Program-made: the position numbers and the translations under genes
Shown: positions 34,869 through 44,537 of the stretch, piece after piece
Position numbering within the stretch: the stretch's first letter is position 1
Layout of the letters: every line of letters begins with the position of its first letter
The notes under the pieces: model-generated
Told to the model about the DNA's origin: nothing
Database searches by the model: none
Seen by the model: only the letters and a program-made list of their open reading frames with translations
From: Allobosea sp. LC85
GTDB lineage: Bacteria; Pseudomonadota; Alphaproteobacteria; Rhizobiales; Beijerinckiaceae
Direction: 5' to 3'
Length of the DNA stretch: 64,000 bases
NCBI RefSeq assembly: GCF_000735605.1
Contig: NZ_JPKG01000017.1
Location: 186,001 to 250,000 of the forward strand

Positions 34869-35927
34869 ATGAATCGCCGCAAACTCCTCTCGCTCCTCGG
34901 TATCTCCGCCCTGCTCGGCTCGACCGGTATGGCCTGGGCCGCGTTCTCACGCTCGCGCAACCCCTATTACCAGGGGCCGATCAGCGAGAATTTCGATGGG
35001 CTGCGCTTCACAGACGGCCGGCCGGTCAACAAAGGCCTGCTCGATGTGCTGAGATGGCAGACCTCGAAGCGCGAGCGCGAAGCCTTTCCGGCGCATTACC
35101 CGGCCCCAACGCGGGACAAGCCACCTGCACGCGTCGAGGGCCTGCGCGTCGTCCATCTCGGCCACGCCTCGTTCCTTTACCAGATCGCCGGGCTCAATAT
35201 CCTGATCGACCCGGTCTATTCCGAGCGCGCCAGCCCCTTCTCCTTCGCCGGGCCACGACGCGTGAACGCTCCAGGCGTCGCCTTCGACGATCTGCCGAAG
35301 ATCGATGTCGTGCTGATCACGCATAATCACTACGACCATCTCGACCTCGCAGCGCTCGATGCGCTCCACCGGCGCGACAAGCCGCGCATGATCATGCCGC
35401 TCGGCAACGACACGATCATTCGCGCCCGCAATCCCGCCATTCACACCGAGGCCTATGACTGGAAAGCGAAGGTCGCGCTGTCCGACGCCGTCTCCGCGAC
35501 ATTGGTTCCGACTTATCACTGGTCGGCGCGCGGCGCGCTCGACCGCCGCATGGCGCTCTGGTGCTCCTTCGTTATCGAAACGCCAGCGGGCAAGGTTTTC
35601 CATATCGGCGACACCGGCTACCACGACGGCTCGCTCTACCAGCTGCTCGGCGCCGAGCATGGACCGTTCCGCCTGGCCGTGCTGCCGATCGGCGCCTATG
35701 AACCGCGCTGGTTCATGGGCGACAACCACATGAATCCGGAAGAAGCCGTCAGGGTCATGCTCTCGCTCCGTGCCGAGCAGGCGCTCGGCCACCATTGGGG
35801 CACGTTCCAGCTGACCGACGAAGGCATCGAGCGGCCACCGGAAGCGCTGAAGCTCGCCCTCGCGCAAGCAAACCTGCCAGAGGAGCGCTTCCAGCCAATG
35901 CGCCCGGGACTGAGCTGGAACGCCTGA
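34869..35927 (+). CDS. MBL-fold metallo-hydrolase (UlaG/NAPE-PLD-like) with membrane anchor
   Basis: 352 residues. An N-terminal hydrophobic stretch (LLSLLGISALLGSTGMAWAA) acts as an anchor or signal. The metal site is VLITHNHYDHLDLAAL near residue 150 (HxHxDH), with LVPTYHWSARGALDRRMALW, HIGDTGYHDG and LGHHWGTFQLTDE providing the remaining ligands. Related proteins hydrolyse phosphodiester or lactone bonds, and NAPE-PLD-like ones act on lipids. A two-hairpin repeat follows. Confidence 0.9.
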   Translation: MNRRKLLSLLGISALLGSTGMAWAAFSRSRNPYYQGPISENFDGLRFTDGRPVNKGLLDVLRWQTSKREREAFPAHYPAPTRDKPPARVEGLRVVHLGHASFLYQIAGLNILIDPVYSERASPFSFAGPRRVNAPGVAFDDLPKIDVVLITHNHYDHLDLAALDALHRRDKPRMIMPLGNDTIIRARNPAIHTEAYDWKAKVALSDAVSATLVPTYHWSARGALDRRMALWCSFVIETPAGKVFHIGDTGYHDGSLYQLLGAEHGPFRLAVLPIGAYEPRWFMGDNHMNPEEAVRVMLSLRAEQALGHHWGTFQLTDEGIERPPEALKLALAQANLPEERFQPMRPGLSWNA

Positions 35928-35970
35928 GGACGGCCTGCTGGACTCTGCACCGAAGCAAAGCGTCTCGCTA

Positions 35971-36082
35971 GATCACGCTGCGTTTGGACAAAATCGTCCA
36001 AACGCAGAAAACGTGATCGACTCTCATAGTTTAGAGCATGCTTAGTGCGAAAAACCGTTGCCACTTTTTCGCAGCATGCTCT
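35971..36082. repeat. Two-hairpin palindromic element, second type
   Basis: Hairpin 1: GATCACG+CTGCGTTTGGAC (35971-35989) with GTCCAAACGCAG (35996-36007) and CGTGATC (36012-36018). Hairpin 2: AGAGCATGCT+GCGAAAAA (36033-36054) with TTTTTCGC+AGCATGCTCT (36065-36082). It sits between the converging MBL and GyrI-like genes. The sequence differs from the element at 14387, 45317 and 56660, but the layout is the same. Confidence 0.8.
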
Positions 36083-36093
36083 ACGGCCCAAGC

Positions 36094-37047
36094 CTATTGC
36101 GGTTGCACATAGACGTTGATCTCGAGGTTCGGATCGCTCGGGTCCTTGAGGTCGGTGACATATTCCTCGAGGAAAGCGTCCTTCACCTTGATGTTCTTGG
36201 CCTCGAGATAGGCCGTGATCGTCTCATAGGTGGAATCGATGTCGTCATAGGGCGCTGTATGCACGAAACGCAGCGAGGGCCCGGCCGGGCTCGTGCTCGG
36301 CCGCACACCATTGGCGAGCGGCACCGCGCCATCGGGCGCCCGATCCACAGGCAGCATTGCCTCGAAGCGGAAGCCGTTGTCGTCCGTCTCGATGAAGAGG
36401 GTCAGTGGCCGGCCCGCGACCGCAAGCGCCGATCGTGACGCCTGCTCCCGCAGGATACGGAAACTCTCGGACAAGCGCTGGAAGCCCTGATCCCAGCTCG
36501 ATTGGCCGGAGATCGCGAGCACCGGCTTCGGGACCAGTTGCACCTCGTCGACATCGCTCGGATCGCCCGGCTTGCCCGCAAGCGTCGCGTTCGGGTCAGG
36601 CGCTACGGTCGACTGCCGCTGCTGCGGCGTCACCGGAGGAGCAGGCAGCGGCGGAGCAGGCGGCGCTTCCGGCGTTGCCGGGGCAGGCACCGGAGCCGGA
36701 GGCGGCGCGGGAGGTGGCGGCACAGCGCCCTGCGGCCCCGGTGCGCTCGGCGCCGGTTGCCCCGCCGCTGGCGGCGGCGTCACGGGCGGCGCCGGCAGCG
36801 GCACCGGCGGTGGGGTCAGGCTGTCTGCCGGCGCCTGCCCGCCCGGCACTTGCACGGGCACAGCCTGTGCCGGAGGTGTAGCCAGCGGGGCCGGAACAGG
36901 GCTCGGAGATGCAGCGCCCGGCGGCGGCGCAAGGGGGGCAGCCTCCACCGGAGTGGGCGGAGCCACCCGGGTTTGCGCGATTGCGAGAGAGTCGGCGGCG
37001 AGCACGCCTGCGACAGCCAGAATTCCAACCCGGAAATGCCGCATCAT
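36094..37047 (-). CDS. Exported GyrI-like/effector-binding domain protein with Pro-rich linker
   Basis: 317 residues. A signal peptide (RVGILAVAGVLAADSLAIAQ) is followed by about 120 residues made almost only of Pro, Ala, Gly and Val, then a globular C-terminal domain from about residue 175 (GQSSWDQGFQRLSESFRILR ... LRFVHTAPYDDIDSTYETI ... FLEEYVTDLKDPSDPNLEIN). That domain ends like GyrI/SRPBCC-type effector-binding domains, which bind small molecules. Finding one outside the cytoplasm on a long Pro-rich stalk is unusual. The stalk may cross the periplasm or bind peptidoglycan; function is unknown. Confidence 0.8.
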   Translation of the reverse strand: MMRHFRVGILAVAGVLAADSLAIAQTRVAPPTPVEAAPLAPPPGAASPSPVPAPLATPPAQAVPVQVPGGQAPADSLTPPPVPLPAPPVTPPPAAGQPAPSAPGPQGAVPPPPAPPPAPVPAPATPEAPPAPPLPAPPVTPQQRQSTVAPDPNATLAGKPGDPSDVDEVQLVPKPVLAISGQSSWDQGFQRLSESFRILREQASRSALAVAGRPLTLFIETDDNGFRFEAMLPVDRAPDGAVPLANGVRPSTSPAGPSLRFVHTAPYDDIDSTYETITAYLEAKNIKVKDAFLEEYVTDLKDPSDPNLEINVYVQPQ

Positions 37048-37186
37048 CTTAGCCCTGACAGAGAGGAGCGATTCGCGCCCTTGCGCTGCAACATAGAATG
37101 TCCTTCAGCGCGCAGGAACGACTGCAAGGGTGGCTTTTTCGCGTCAGCTCCCTCATATAGCCGCTCTTTGTTGGACCTGTGACCAA

Positions 37187-38071
37187 ATGAACGCATTGGC
37201 GCATCGCCGGTTCCTGAAAATGAACGGGCTCGGCAACCAGATCACCGTGCTCGACCTGCGCGGCACCAGGTTGAAAGTCGGCGAAGCCGAGGCGCGCGCC
37301 ATCGCCGCGGAGCCGCGCGCGCGCTTCGACCAGCTGATGGTGCTGCACGATGCCCGCACGCCCGGCACGGATGCGTTCATACGCATCTACAACACGGACG
37401 GCTCGGAAGCCGGCGCCTGCGGCAACGGCACGCGCTGCGTCGCCTGGGCCATGCTGGCCGATCCCCAGATGGGCGACAGCAGCCGGGACGGCCTGCTGCT
37501 GGAAACCAAGTCGGGACTCCTCCCTGCCTCGCGCATCGACGATCTCGTTTTCACCGTCGACATGGGCCGGCCGAAGCTGGCCTGGGACGAGATCCCGCTG
37601 GCGGACCCTTTCCACGACACCAGCCGCTTCGAGCTCCAGATCGGGCCGATCGACGAGCCGATCCTGCATACGCCTTGCGCGGTCAACATGGGCAACCCCC
37701 ATGCCGTCTTCTTCGTGGACGATCCCTACGCCTTCAACCTGGAGCAGATCGGCCCCTTGCTCGAAAACCACCCGATCTTTCCTGATCGGGCCAATATCGA
37801 GCTCGCCGCGGTGAAGGCTCCCGACCACATCGTGCTGCGCGTCTGGGAACGCGGGGCCGGCATCACCCAGGCTTGCGGCTCAGGCGCATGCGCAGCGCTC
37901 GTCGCCGCGGTGCGGCGCGAATTGTCCGCGCGCAAGGCGGTGGTCAGCCTGCCGGGCGGCGATCTCGTCATCGAATGGCGCGCGAGCGACGACCATGTCC
38001 TGATGACCGGCCCAGTCGCGTTCGAGTGGGAGGGCGTGCTCGAGCCGGCGCTGTTTGAAAGTGCGGCCTGA
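37187..38071 (+). CDS. dapF: Diaminopimelate epimerase DapF
   Basis: 294 residues from ATG 37187, giving the normal start [13 protein letters not shown]. It converts LL- to meso-diaminopimelate for lysine and peptidoglycan synthesis, using two cysteines. Both sites are visible: [17 protein letters not shown] near residue 75 and [15 protein letters not shown] near residue 225. [11 protein letters not shown] is also conserved. Its TGA overlaps the mtaB start by one base. Confidence 0.96.
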   Translation: MNALAHRRFLKMNGLGNQITVLDLRGTRLKVGEAEARAIAAEPRARFDQLMVLHDARTPGTDAFIRIYNTDGSEAGACGNGTRCVAWAMLADPQMGDSSRDGLLLETKSGLLPASRIDDLVFTVDMGRPKLAWDEIPLADPFHDTSRFELQIGPIDEPILHTPCAVNMGNPHAVFFVDDPYAFNLEQIGPLLENHPIFPDRANIELAAVKAPDHIVLRVWERGAGITQACGSGACAALVAAVRRELSARKAVVSLPGGDLVIEWRASDDHVLMTGPVAFEWEGVLEPALFESAA

Positions 38072-39345
38072 TGGCGCTCGAGGTCGTCACCTTCGGCTGC
38101 CGCCTCAACATCGTCGAGAGCGAGGCAATCAAGACGCAGGCCGAGGCTGCAGGCCTCGGGAACGTCGCGATCGTCAACAGCTGCGCCGTGACGACGGAGG
38201 CCGTGCGGCAGGCACGCCAAGCCATTCGGCGCCTCAAGCGCGAGCAGCCTGACAGGCCCGTCATCGTGACCGGATGCGGCGCGCAGATCGAAGCCGCCGT
38301 CTTCGCGGCAATGCCGGAGACTGCGCGCGTCCTGGGCAATGCCGAGAAGATGCGGGCCGAGACCTGGATATCGCTCGCCCGTTCGAACAGTCTGGCCTCC
38401 AACGCGCAGGCCAATCTCGATGACAAGACGGCCGTCTCCGACATCATGCGCGAGACCACGCTGCAGACGCTATCGCCCAACGCCTTTGCCGCCCATACCC
38501 GCGGCTTCGTTCAGGTCCAGAACGGCTGCGACCATCGCTGCACCTTCTGTGTCATTCCTTATGGCCGGGGCAATTCACGCTCGCTCGACGTCGCGGCGGT
38601 TCTCGGCCAGTGCCGCAAACTCGTCGAGAATGGCACCCGCGAAATCGTGCTCACCGGCGTCGACCTGACGAGCTATGGCCGGGATCTGCCGGACGTCCCA
38701 GCGCTCGGCGAACTCGTGCAAACCCTCCTGCGCGCCCTGCCCGCCCTGCCGCGCCTGCGCCTCTCCTCGATCGACGCGGTCGAGGTCGACGACGCGTTGC
38801 GCGAGGCCATCGCGACCGAGCCACGGCTGATGCCGCACCTGCATCTCTCGCTCCAGGCCGGCGACGACCTCATCCTGAAGCGGATGAAGCGACGGCATAG
38901 CCGCGAAGACGCAGTCCGCTTTTGCGCGGAGATGCGGGCACTGCGACCCGACATCGTCTTCGGCGCCGATCTCATTGCCGGTTTTCCGACCGAGGATGAG
39001 GCGATGTTTACCCGCTCGCTCTCGCTGATCGACGAGTGCGGCCTGAGCTATGTTCATGCCTTCCCCTATTCGGCCCGGCCCGGCACTCCAGCCGCCCGCA
39101 TGCCGCAACTGCCCGGCGAGATCGTCAGTGAACGAGCCGCGCGCTTGCGTGCCGCGGCGAAGGCCGCCCATGCGCGCCATCTGCAGGCCCGGATCGGCCG
39201 GCCGCTCAGCGTGCTGACGGAACGCGGCAATACCGGCCGCGCCGAGGATTTCACGCTGCTCCGCTTCGCGCGGGACGTGGTCGCCGGAGAGATCGTCGAA
39301 GCGTGGGCCACAGGCGCCAACGACAGCGCTCTGCTGGCAGCCTGA
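38071..39345 (+). CDS. mtaB: tRNA t6A37 C2-methylthiotransferase MtaB
   Basis: 424 residues, coupled to dapF by TGATG. The radical-SAM enzyme converts t6A to ms2t6A at position 37 of ANN-decoding tRNAs. The N-terminal UPF0004 domain begins VVTFGCRLNIVESEAIK with Cys ligands at FGC, NSCAVT and GCGAQ; the radical-SAM cluster motif is NGCDHRCTFCVIPYGRG near residue 150. LTGVDLTSYGRDLP is the SAM-binding GVDL site typical of MtaB. ftsY, which usually follows in relatives, is not here. Confidence 0.95.
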   Translation: MALEVVTFGCRLNIVESEAIKTQAEAAGLGNVAIVNSCAVTTEAVRQARQAIRRLKREQPDRPVIVTGCGAQIEAAVFAAMPETARVLGNAEKMRAETWISLARSNSLASNAQANLDDKTAVSDIMRETTLQTLSPNAFAAHTRGFVQVQNGCDHRCTFCVIPYGRGNSRSLDVAAVLGQCRKLVENGTREIVLTGVDLTSYGRDLPDVPALGELVQTLLRALPALPRLRLSSIDAVEVDDALREAIATEPRLMPHLHLSLQAGDDLILKRMKRRHSREDAVRFCAEMRALRPDIVFGADLIAGFPTEDEAMFTRSLSLIDECGLSYVHAFPYSARPGTPAARMPQLPGEIVSERAARLRAAAKAAHARHLQARIGRPLSVLTERGNTGRAEDFTLLRFARDVVAGEIVEAWATGANDSALLAA

Positions 39346-39369
39346 AGGCGAAAGCGCGGCATTGCGCCG

Positions 39370-40524
39370 TCAGCGCACCGTTCCAGCCACGCGCTGCACC
39401 TGATTGTTGCAGTAACCGCGCGGATTCCAGGGCGGCTCGAGCGGCTGAACGCCGCCTTCGACATCCCGCGCACGAGCCATGATCGTCACCGGTCCCGTCC
39501 TGGCGATGGTCAGCATCTTGCAGAAACGGCGCCAGCCGAACGCGCCCTCCGCCGGTTCGAGCGCGACCTCGCGCCAGGTTTCGCCGCCATCGGACGATAG
39601 TTCCATGGCGGCGACCGGAACCGCGCCGCTCCAGGCGAAGCCGCGAACCTCGAATGGCGTTCCGGCCGCGGCCGTGAAGCCATCGAGGGGCGCCGTCACC
39701 AGCGACTTCACCGGCATGTCGGTGAGCACGGCGAACCGGCTTTCGTCGATCGGTTCACCCGGGCGCATCGGCACGACCGGCATGCGATAATCGGTGCCTC
39801 GCATCTTCTCGCCATCATGTTCGCAAGAGCGGATGGTGATCCGGTCCAGCCATTTCTGCCAGGCAGAGCCCGGAAAGCCGGGCGCGACAATGCGCAGCGG
39901 TCCACCATGCAGACGCGGCAACGGCTCGTCGTTCATGGCGAAGGCGACGAGCGTCTCGTCGCTCAGCGCCTTGGCGATCGGCAATCCACGCGAGAGCGCG
40001 GCCTTCGCTTCATCCGCGATCGTCCGGTCGGGACTGTGATGCGCCGTATAGACAGCACTGGGCAGCAAGCCCGCATGCGCGAGCAGGTCCTTCAGCCGAA
40101 CCCCTGTCCAGCGCGCGCAGCCCACTGCGCCGAGCCGCCATTGCAGCCCGTCGGTCCTCGGCGAGAACTGCACGCGCCCGTTGCCGGCGCATTCGAGCAC
40201 CGCGGTGACCGTGACGGTCTCGAACTCATGCTGCAGTTCCGGAAGCGTCCAGATCGCCGGCCTCTCAACCTCACCGTCGAGCGTGAGCGTCCATGTTTCG
40301 GTGGCTGCAATCTCCGGCAAGGCGCCATTGTTGCGAATGAAGAAGGCGTCGACCGGCGTGATTGGAGCATCGAGCAATTCGATCGCCGGCTCGGCATTCA
40401 GCGCCTCCTCGTCATGGACATAGAGGCCGGGTTTGAGGCGGCGCAGCAGCGGCAGTTCGATGAGTCGGCGGGGCAAACGGCTACCTTGTTCCGAGCGGCG
40501 GGAAGGTCGGCGCTGCACGATCAC
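39370..40524 (-). CDS. Sulfite oxidase-type molybdopterin enzyme
   Basis: 384 residues from a GTG at 40524. The oxidoreductase Moco domain has VDAFFIRNNGALPEI near residue 60, the Mo-ligating Cys in VTAVLECAGNGRVQFSP, GAVGCARWTGVRLKDLL and LRIVAPGFPGSAWQKWLDRI; the C-terminal dimerisation domain has VRGFAWSGAVPVAAMELSSD. It carries no haem domain and no clear signal peptide, unlike SorA. It would oxidise sulfite or a related substrate; the acceptor is unknown. It converges with mtaB. Confidence 0.9.
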   Translation of the reverse strand: MIVQRRPSRRSEQGSRLPRRLIELPLLRRLKPGLYVHDEEALNAEPAIELLDAPITPVDAFFIRNNGALPEIAATETWTLTLDGEVERPAIWTLPELQHEFETVTVTAVLECAGNGRVQFSPRTDGLQWRLGAVGCARWTGVRLKDLLAHAGLLPSAVYTAHHSPDRTIADEAKAALSRGLPIAKALSDETLVAFAMNDEPLPRLHGGPLRIVAPGFPGSAWQKWLDRITIRSCEHDGEKMRGTDYRMPVVPMRPGEPIDESRFAVLTDMPVKSLVTAPLDGFTAAAGTPFEVRGFAWSGAVPVAAMELSSDGGETWREVALEPAEGAFGWRRFCKMLTIARTGPVTIMARARDVEGGVQPLEPPWNPRGYCNNQVQRVAGTVR

Positions 40525-40583
40525 GGCAACCGGATTCCATGCAAACGCTAGTCAAGCCCGCTGGCTCGATCAAGTCGTGCCGC

Positions 40584-42299
40584 TCAGCCCTTGGCCGTGA
40601 CCTCCTCGCGTAGCGCGCGGCGCAGCACCTTGCCGACATTGGTCTTCGGAAGGCTGTCACGGAAGATGATCTGCTTCGGCACCTTGTAGCCGGTGAGATT
40701 GTCCTTGCAGAAGCTGCGCAGTTCCTCGGCTGTCAGGCTTGCGTCCTTCTTGACCACGAAAGCCGTCACCGCTTCGCCGGAATGCTCATCGGGCAGCCCG
40801 ATGACGGCGGACTCGAGCACACCCGGATGGGTCGCGAGCACGTCCTCGACCTCGTTCGGATAGACGTTGAAGCCGGAGACCAGCACCATGTCCTTCATCC
40901 GGTCAACGATCTTGATCTGCCCGTCGGGCAGCAGAACGCCAATATCGCCTGAGCGGAAATAGCCGTCCGAGGTCATCACCTTCGCGGTCTCATCCGGCCG
41001 CTGCCAGTAGCCGCGCATGACCTGCGGACCGCGGATGCAGACCTCGCCCGGCTCGCCCTTCGGCATGTCATTGCCCTCGGCATCCCGGATCGCGAAGTCG
41101 GTAGAGGGCAGCGGATAACCAATCGTGCCGGTGAACTCCGCAATGTCGGGCCGGTTGGCCGAGGCGACCGGCGAGGTCTCGGACAGGCCATAGCCCTCGA
41201 CGATCGGCCGCCCGGTCACCTCCCGCCAGCGCTTGGCGACGACCGCCTGCGTCGCCATGCCGCCCGCCACCGCAAAACGCAGTTCCGAGAAATCGACATT
41301 CTCGATCTCGGGATGGTTGGCCAGCGCATTGTAGAGTGTGTTGACGCCGGAGAAGAGCGTGAAGCGGCTCGCTTTCAGGATCTTGATGAAGCCCGCGATG
41401 TCGCGCGGGTTGGCGATCAGGAGCCCTTTTGCGCCGATCCGCAGCATGAACATGCAGCAACAGGTCAGCGCGAAGATGTGGTAAAGCGGCAGCGCTGTCA
41501 CCATGACATGCTGGTAGTCGCTACGTCCCAGCGGCGGCTCGAGTCCCCAGCCCAGCCAAAGCGCGCACTGCTCGACATTGGAGGCGACGTTGTGATGGGT
41601 CAGAGTCGCGCCCTTGGCGACGCCAGTCGTGCCGCCGGTATACTGCAGGAAGGCGACATCCTCGGGGAGGACGACGACCGGAGTCATCGTCGACGGACCG
41701 GCAAGGATGGTGTTCAGCGGAACTGCGCCCGGCAGGTTGTACGATTTGACGACCTTCTTGATCCTGCGAGCCACGAAATTGACGATGGCCCCCTTGAAGC
41801 CCATCAGATCGCCGGCGGTCGCCAGGACAATCTGGTCGAGCTTGAGATTCGGTCGGGCCTCCTCGACGACATGGGCAAAATTCTCGATCACCACGAGCAC
41901 GCGGGCGCCCGAGTCGTTGAGCTGATGGGTCAGCTCGCGGGCTGTGTAGAGCGGATTGACGTTCACCACCGTGTAGCCGCCGAGCAGCGTTCCGAAGATC
42001 GCGGCCGGGTTGGCCAGGATGTTGGGCATCATCAGCGCAATGCGGTCACCCTTCTTGAAGCCACGGGCCTGCAGCCAGGCGGTGAAGGCACGGGCCGCTT
42101 TCCCGACTTCGGCGAAGCTGATCGCCTTGCCGAAGCTCTCGAAGGCCGGGCGCGCGGCATAGGTCGTAACGGCATGGCTGATCAGATCGGCAAGCGTCCC
42201 GACCTTGGCCTCATCGATCACCGGGGGAACCGCCGTCGGATAATGCGCCAGCCAGGGCCGCGGATCCGATGCTGCCTGTACGGCGCTCGTCACCTTCAT
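40584..42299 (-). CDS. fadD: Long-chain fatty-acid-CoA ligase
   Basis: 571 residues from ATG 42299, preceded by GGGAGGAG; the open frame upstream has no family sequence. The enzyme activates fatty acids to acyl-CoA through an acyl-adenylate. AMP-binding motifs: FLQYTGGTTGVAKGATLTHH near residue 215, VEGYGLSETSPVASANRP, the hinge DGYFRSGDIGVLLPDGQI, and the C-terminal Lys in GYKVPKQIIFRDSLPKTNVG. The ribosome-binding site is exactly complementary to the CTCCTCCC loop of the candidate small RNA at 5797-5804, although any strong site would be. Confidence 0.94.
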   Translation of the reverse strand: MKVTSAVQAASDPRPWLAHYPTAVPPVIDEAKVGTLADLISHAVTTYAARPAFESFGKAISFAEVGKAARAFTAWLQARGFKKGDRIALMMPNILANPAAIFGTLLGGYTVVNVNPLYTARELTHQLNDSGARVLVVIENFAHVVEEARPNLKLDQIVLATAGDLMGFKGAIVNFVARRIKKVVKSYNLPGAVPLNTILAGPSTMTPVVVLPEDVAFLQYTGGTTGVAKGATLTHHNVASNVEQCALWLGWGLEPPLGRSDYQHVMVTALPLYHIFALTCCCMFMLRIGAKGLLIANPRDIAGFIKILKASRFTLFSGVNTLYNALANHPEIENVDFSELRFAVAGGMATQAVVAKRWREVTGRPIVEGYGLSETSPVASANRPDIAEFTGTIGYPLPSTDFAIRDAEGNDMPKGEPGEVCIRGPQVMRGYWQRPDETAKVMTSDGYFRSGDIGVLLPDGQIKIVDRMKDMVLVSGFNVYPNEVEDVLATHPGVLESAVIGLPDEHSGEAVTAFVVKKDASLTAEELRSFCKDNLTGYKVPKQIIFRDSLPKTNVGKVLRRALREEVTAKG

Positions 42300-42458
42300 C
42301 GTCGCTCCTCCCGTCTCGCAGGCATTTCCCCCACTTCCGCGGGCGTTTCTGCCTTGTTGTAACCATACAGTGCGGAACGAAAGCGGCGGGCGCAAGCGCC
42401 CGCCGCTTTGTCGTCTCCACAAGGTTTATATATGAACCTTTTTGGTCACACCTCGGAT

Positions 42459-44537
42459 TTAGCGCCCATGCGCAAGGGCCTGCGCCGCCACAACGGCATC
42501 GGCCGATTTGCCGGCCAGTTCAGCAAGATGGTCGAACCTGACACTGAAGGAACCGACGCCAGAGGTCGCCGAGCGCAGCTCGACGATCAGCCCGCCCATT
42601 TCCGCTTCTGGGATCAGCGCGTTGATCTGGTCCCAGCCGCGCCATCCCGGGCGGGCGTCGTAACCCAGAATCTGGCCGCGCCTTGCAGAAACGATGGCCG
42701 AAGCCCGCGACATCGCGTCCGATGGAATGACGACCTCGACCGCGAGGATCGGCTCGAGCAACACGGATCTGGCCTGCGGGATCGCATCCGCCATGGCCAG
42801 GCGCGCCGCCTGCCTGAACGCCATGTCGGACGAATCGACGGTGTGGTAGGAGCCGTCGGTCAGCGTCACCTCGATATCGACGAGTGGGAAGCCAAGCGGG
42901 CCGCTCTGGCAGAAATCCCGTGCGCCGGCCTCGACCGAGGAAATATACTGTCTCGGCACAACGCCGCCCGTGATGCGGTCGACGAAGCGAATGCCCTCGC
43001 CACGCTCGAGCGGCGCCACCTCGAGCACCACATCGCCATACTGGCCATGCCCGCCACTCTGCTTGCGATGCCGGCCGCGCGCGCTGGCCTTGCCGCGAAT
43101 CGTCTCGCGATAGCCGACCTCGGGCGGGTGGTTCTGGACCGATACACCGAAACGCCCCGACAACCGCTCCATCGTTACACGCAGATGCATCTCGCCTTGG
43201 CCCGCCAGCCGCATCTCGCCGAATTCCGGCAGATGCGAGACAGTCAGCGCAGGATCCTCTTCTGCGATGCGTCCGAGCGCAGCAGTGAGCCGGACATCAT
43301 CCTTGCGATCCTTGACACTGATCCCCAGTGCATGGACCGGTTCGGGCGGAGCGACGGAGGTCACCACGCCCGGGCGGACCTTGCCGGCGGCCAGCGCATC
43401 CCCCGTGCGCACGCCTTCCAGCCGGGAAAAGGCCGCAACCTGCCCCTCTTCTGCTGCCGGCTTGCGCGTCTGCTCCGCTCCCTTCAACTCGATGACGCCA
43501 CCGATGCGCGTCTCCACCCCGCTGGAGGAGGTCACGACATCGCCCTCGGCGAGCCGCCCGCGCAGCACGCGGGCCAGAGAGATCTTGCCGCCCTGGCTCG
43601 AATGCCAGGTCTTCATCACCTGCGCCAACGGAACGCCGTCCTCGACGACGCCGATGCGCCCGCGGGTTTCCGGGAGCGAAGGCGCTTCATGCCGCAGGGC
43701 CTTGAGCAGCCGCGTGACGCCGTTGCCACGTTCGGCCGAGCCGATCAGCACCGGCACGACATGTCGGTGCTGCAGTTCACGCGCGAGATCATCGAAAATC
43801 CGGTCCTGCGGCGGCTCCATGTCGCCGAGCAGATCCTCCATCAGCGCATCATCATAGTCCGCAAGCTTCTCCAGCATCGAGAAGCGCGCCTCCTTCTCGC
43901 GGCCCACTTCCTCCGATCCGAGGGGCACGATCTCGCTCGGCGCATGCTCGCGGTAGATGAAGGCTCGCTCAAGGGCGAGGTCGATGAAACCGACGGCGAT
44001 GCCCTTCTGCCAGATCGGAATCTGACGCAGCAGCAACGGTGTGCGTGAGGCGCGCTGCAGGATGCCAAGTGTCTCGCGCACCCGACGCGTCGCCGTATCG
44101 ATCTTGTTGAGGAACAGGAAACGCGGAATATCCGCCTCCTCGAGCTCGCGCAGGACGAGTTCGAGCGCCGGTACCTTGCGGTCGTCAGCCTCGCACACGA
44201 CCACCGCGGCATCGACCACGGGCAAGACATGACGCATCTCGTGAAGGAACTCGACCGAGCCGGGGCAGTCGATGAAGCTGTAGCTCTCCCCGAGGAAATC
44301 GACAGTCGCGACATTCGGTTCCGTGCTCATCTGGTGAGCGCGCGCCTCTGCGGAGGCATCGCCGGTACTGTTCTTCGCCTTGACGGAGCCGGCACGCGAA
44401 ACCGCACCACAGCGCTCCAGAATGCTCTCGAGCAAGGTCGTTTTGCCGCCCTGGAAGGGACCAACGATGGCGATACATCGCGGCCCCGACGCTCTCTTGC
44501 CGGTGGCCGAACCTCCATTGCCTGATGTCGCAGCCAT
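42459..44537 (-). CDS. Elongation factor G-like GTPase (second EF-G family)
   Basis: 692 residues from ATG 44537, behind GAAGGAGGACG. Domain order is that of EF-G: G domain, domain II (SLARVLRGRLAEGDVV), III (EEDPALTVSHLPEFGEMRLA), IV (GGHGQYGDVVLEVAPLERG) and V (LEPILAVEVVIPSDAMSRAS). The G motifs are unusual: P-loop VGPFQGGKTTL instead of AHxDAGKTT, no RGITI before switch II, and FIDCPGSVEF, where Ser replaces the catalytic His of DTPGH; NKID is normal. It is therefore not the main translocase. A role in ribosome rescue, recycling or stress is possible, but unproven. Confidence 0.9.
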   Translation of the reverse strand: MAATSGNGGSATGKRASGPRCIAIVGPFQGGKTTLLESILERCGAVSRAGSVKAKNSTGDASAEARAHQMSTEPNVATVDFLGESYSFIDCPGSVEFLHEMRHVLPVVDAAVVVCEADDRKVPALELVLRELEEADIPRFLFLNKIDTATRRVRETLGILQRASRTPLLLRQIPIWQKGIAVGFIDLALERAFIYREHAPSEIVPLGSEEVGREKEARFSMLEKLADYDDALMEDLLGDMEPPQDRIFDDLARELQHRHVVPVLIGSAERGNGVTRLLKALRHEAPSLPETRGRIGVVEDGVPLAQVMKTWHSSQGGKISLARVLRGRLAEGDVVTSSSGVETRIGGVIELKGAEQTRKPAAEEGQVAAFSRLEGVRTGDALAAGKVRPGVVTSVAPPEPVHALGISVKDRKDDVRLTAALGRIAEEDPALTVSHLPEFGEMRLAGQGEMHLRVTMERLSGRFGVSVQNHPPEVGYRETIRGKASARGRHRKQSGGHGQYGDVVLEVAPLERGEGIRFVDRITGGVVPRQYISSVEAGARDFCQSGPLGFPLVDIEVTLTDGSYHTVDSSDMAFRQAARLAMADAIPQARSVLLEPILAVEVVIPSDAMSRASAIVSARRGQILGYDARPGWRGWDQINALIPEAEMGGLIVELRSATSGVGSFSVRFDHLAELAGKSADAVVAAQALAHGR

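Noticed and set aside
36572..36980. Possible tandem repeat or CRISPR-like array
   Set aside because: The periodicity comes from Pro/Ala-rich coding sequence; there are no constant direct repeats with unique spacers.
36502..37182. Arg- and Gly-rich frames opposite the proline-rich region
   Set aside because: They are the complement of Pro/Ala codon runs in the GyrI-like gene, not independent low-complexity proteins.
42408..44048. 546-codon frame on the plus strand
   Set aside because: Antisense to the EF-G-like gene; no recognisable domain and no ribosome-binding site.
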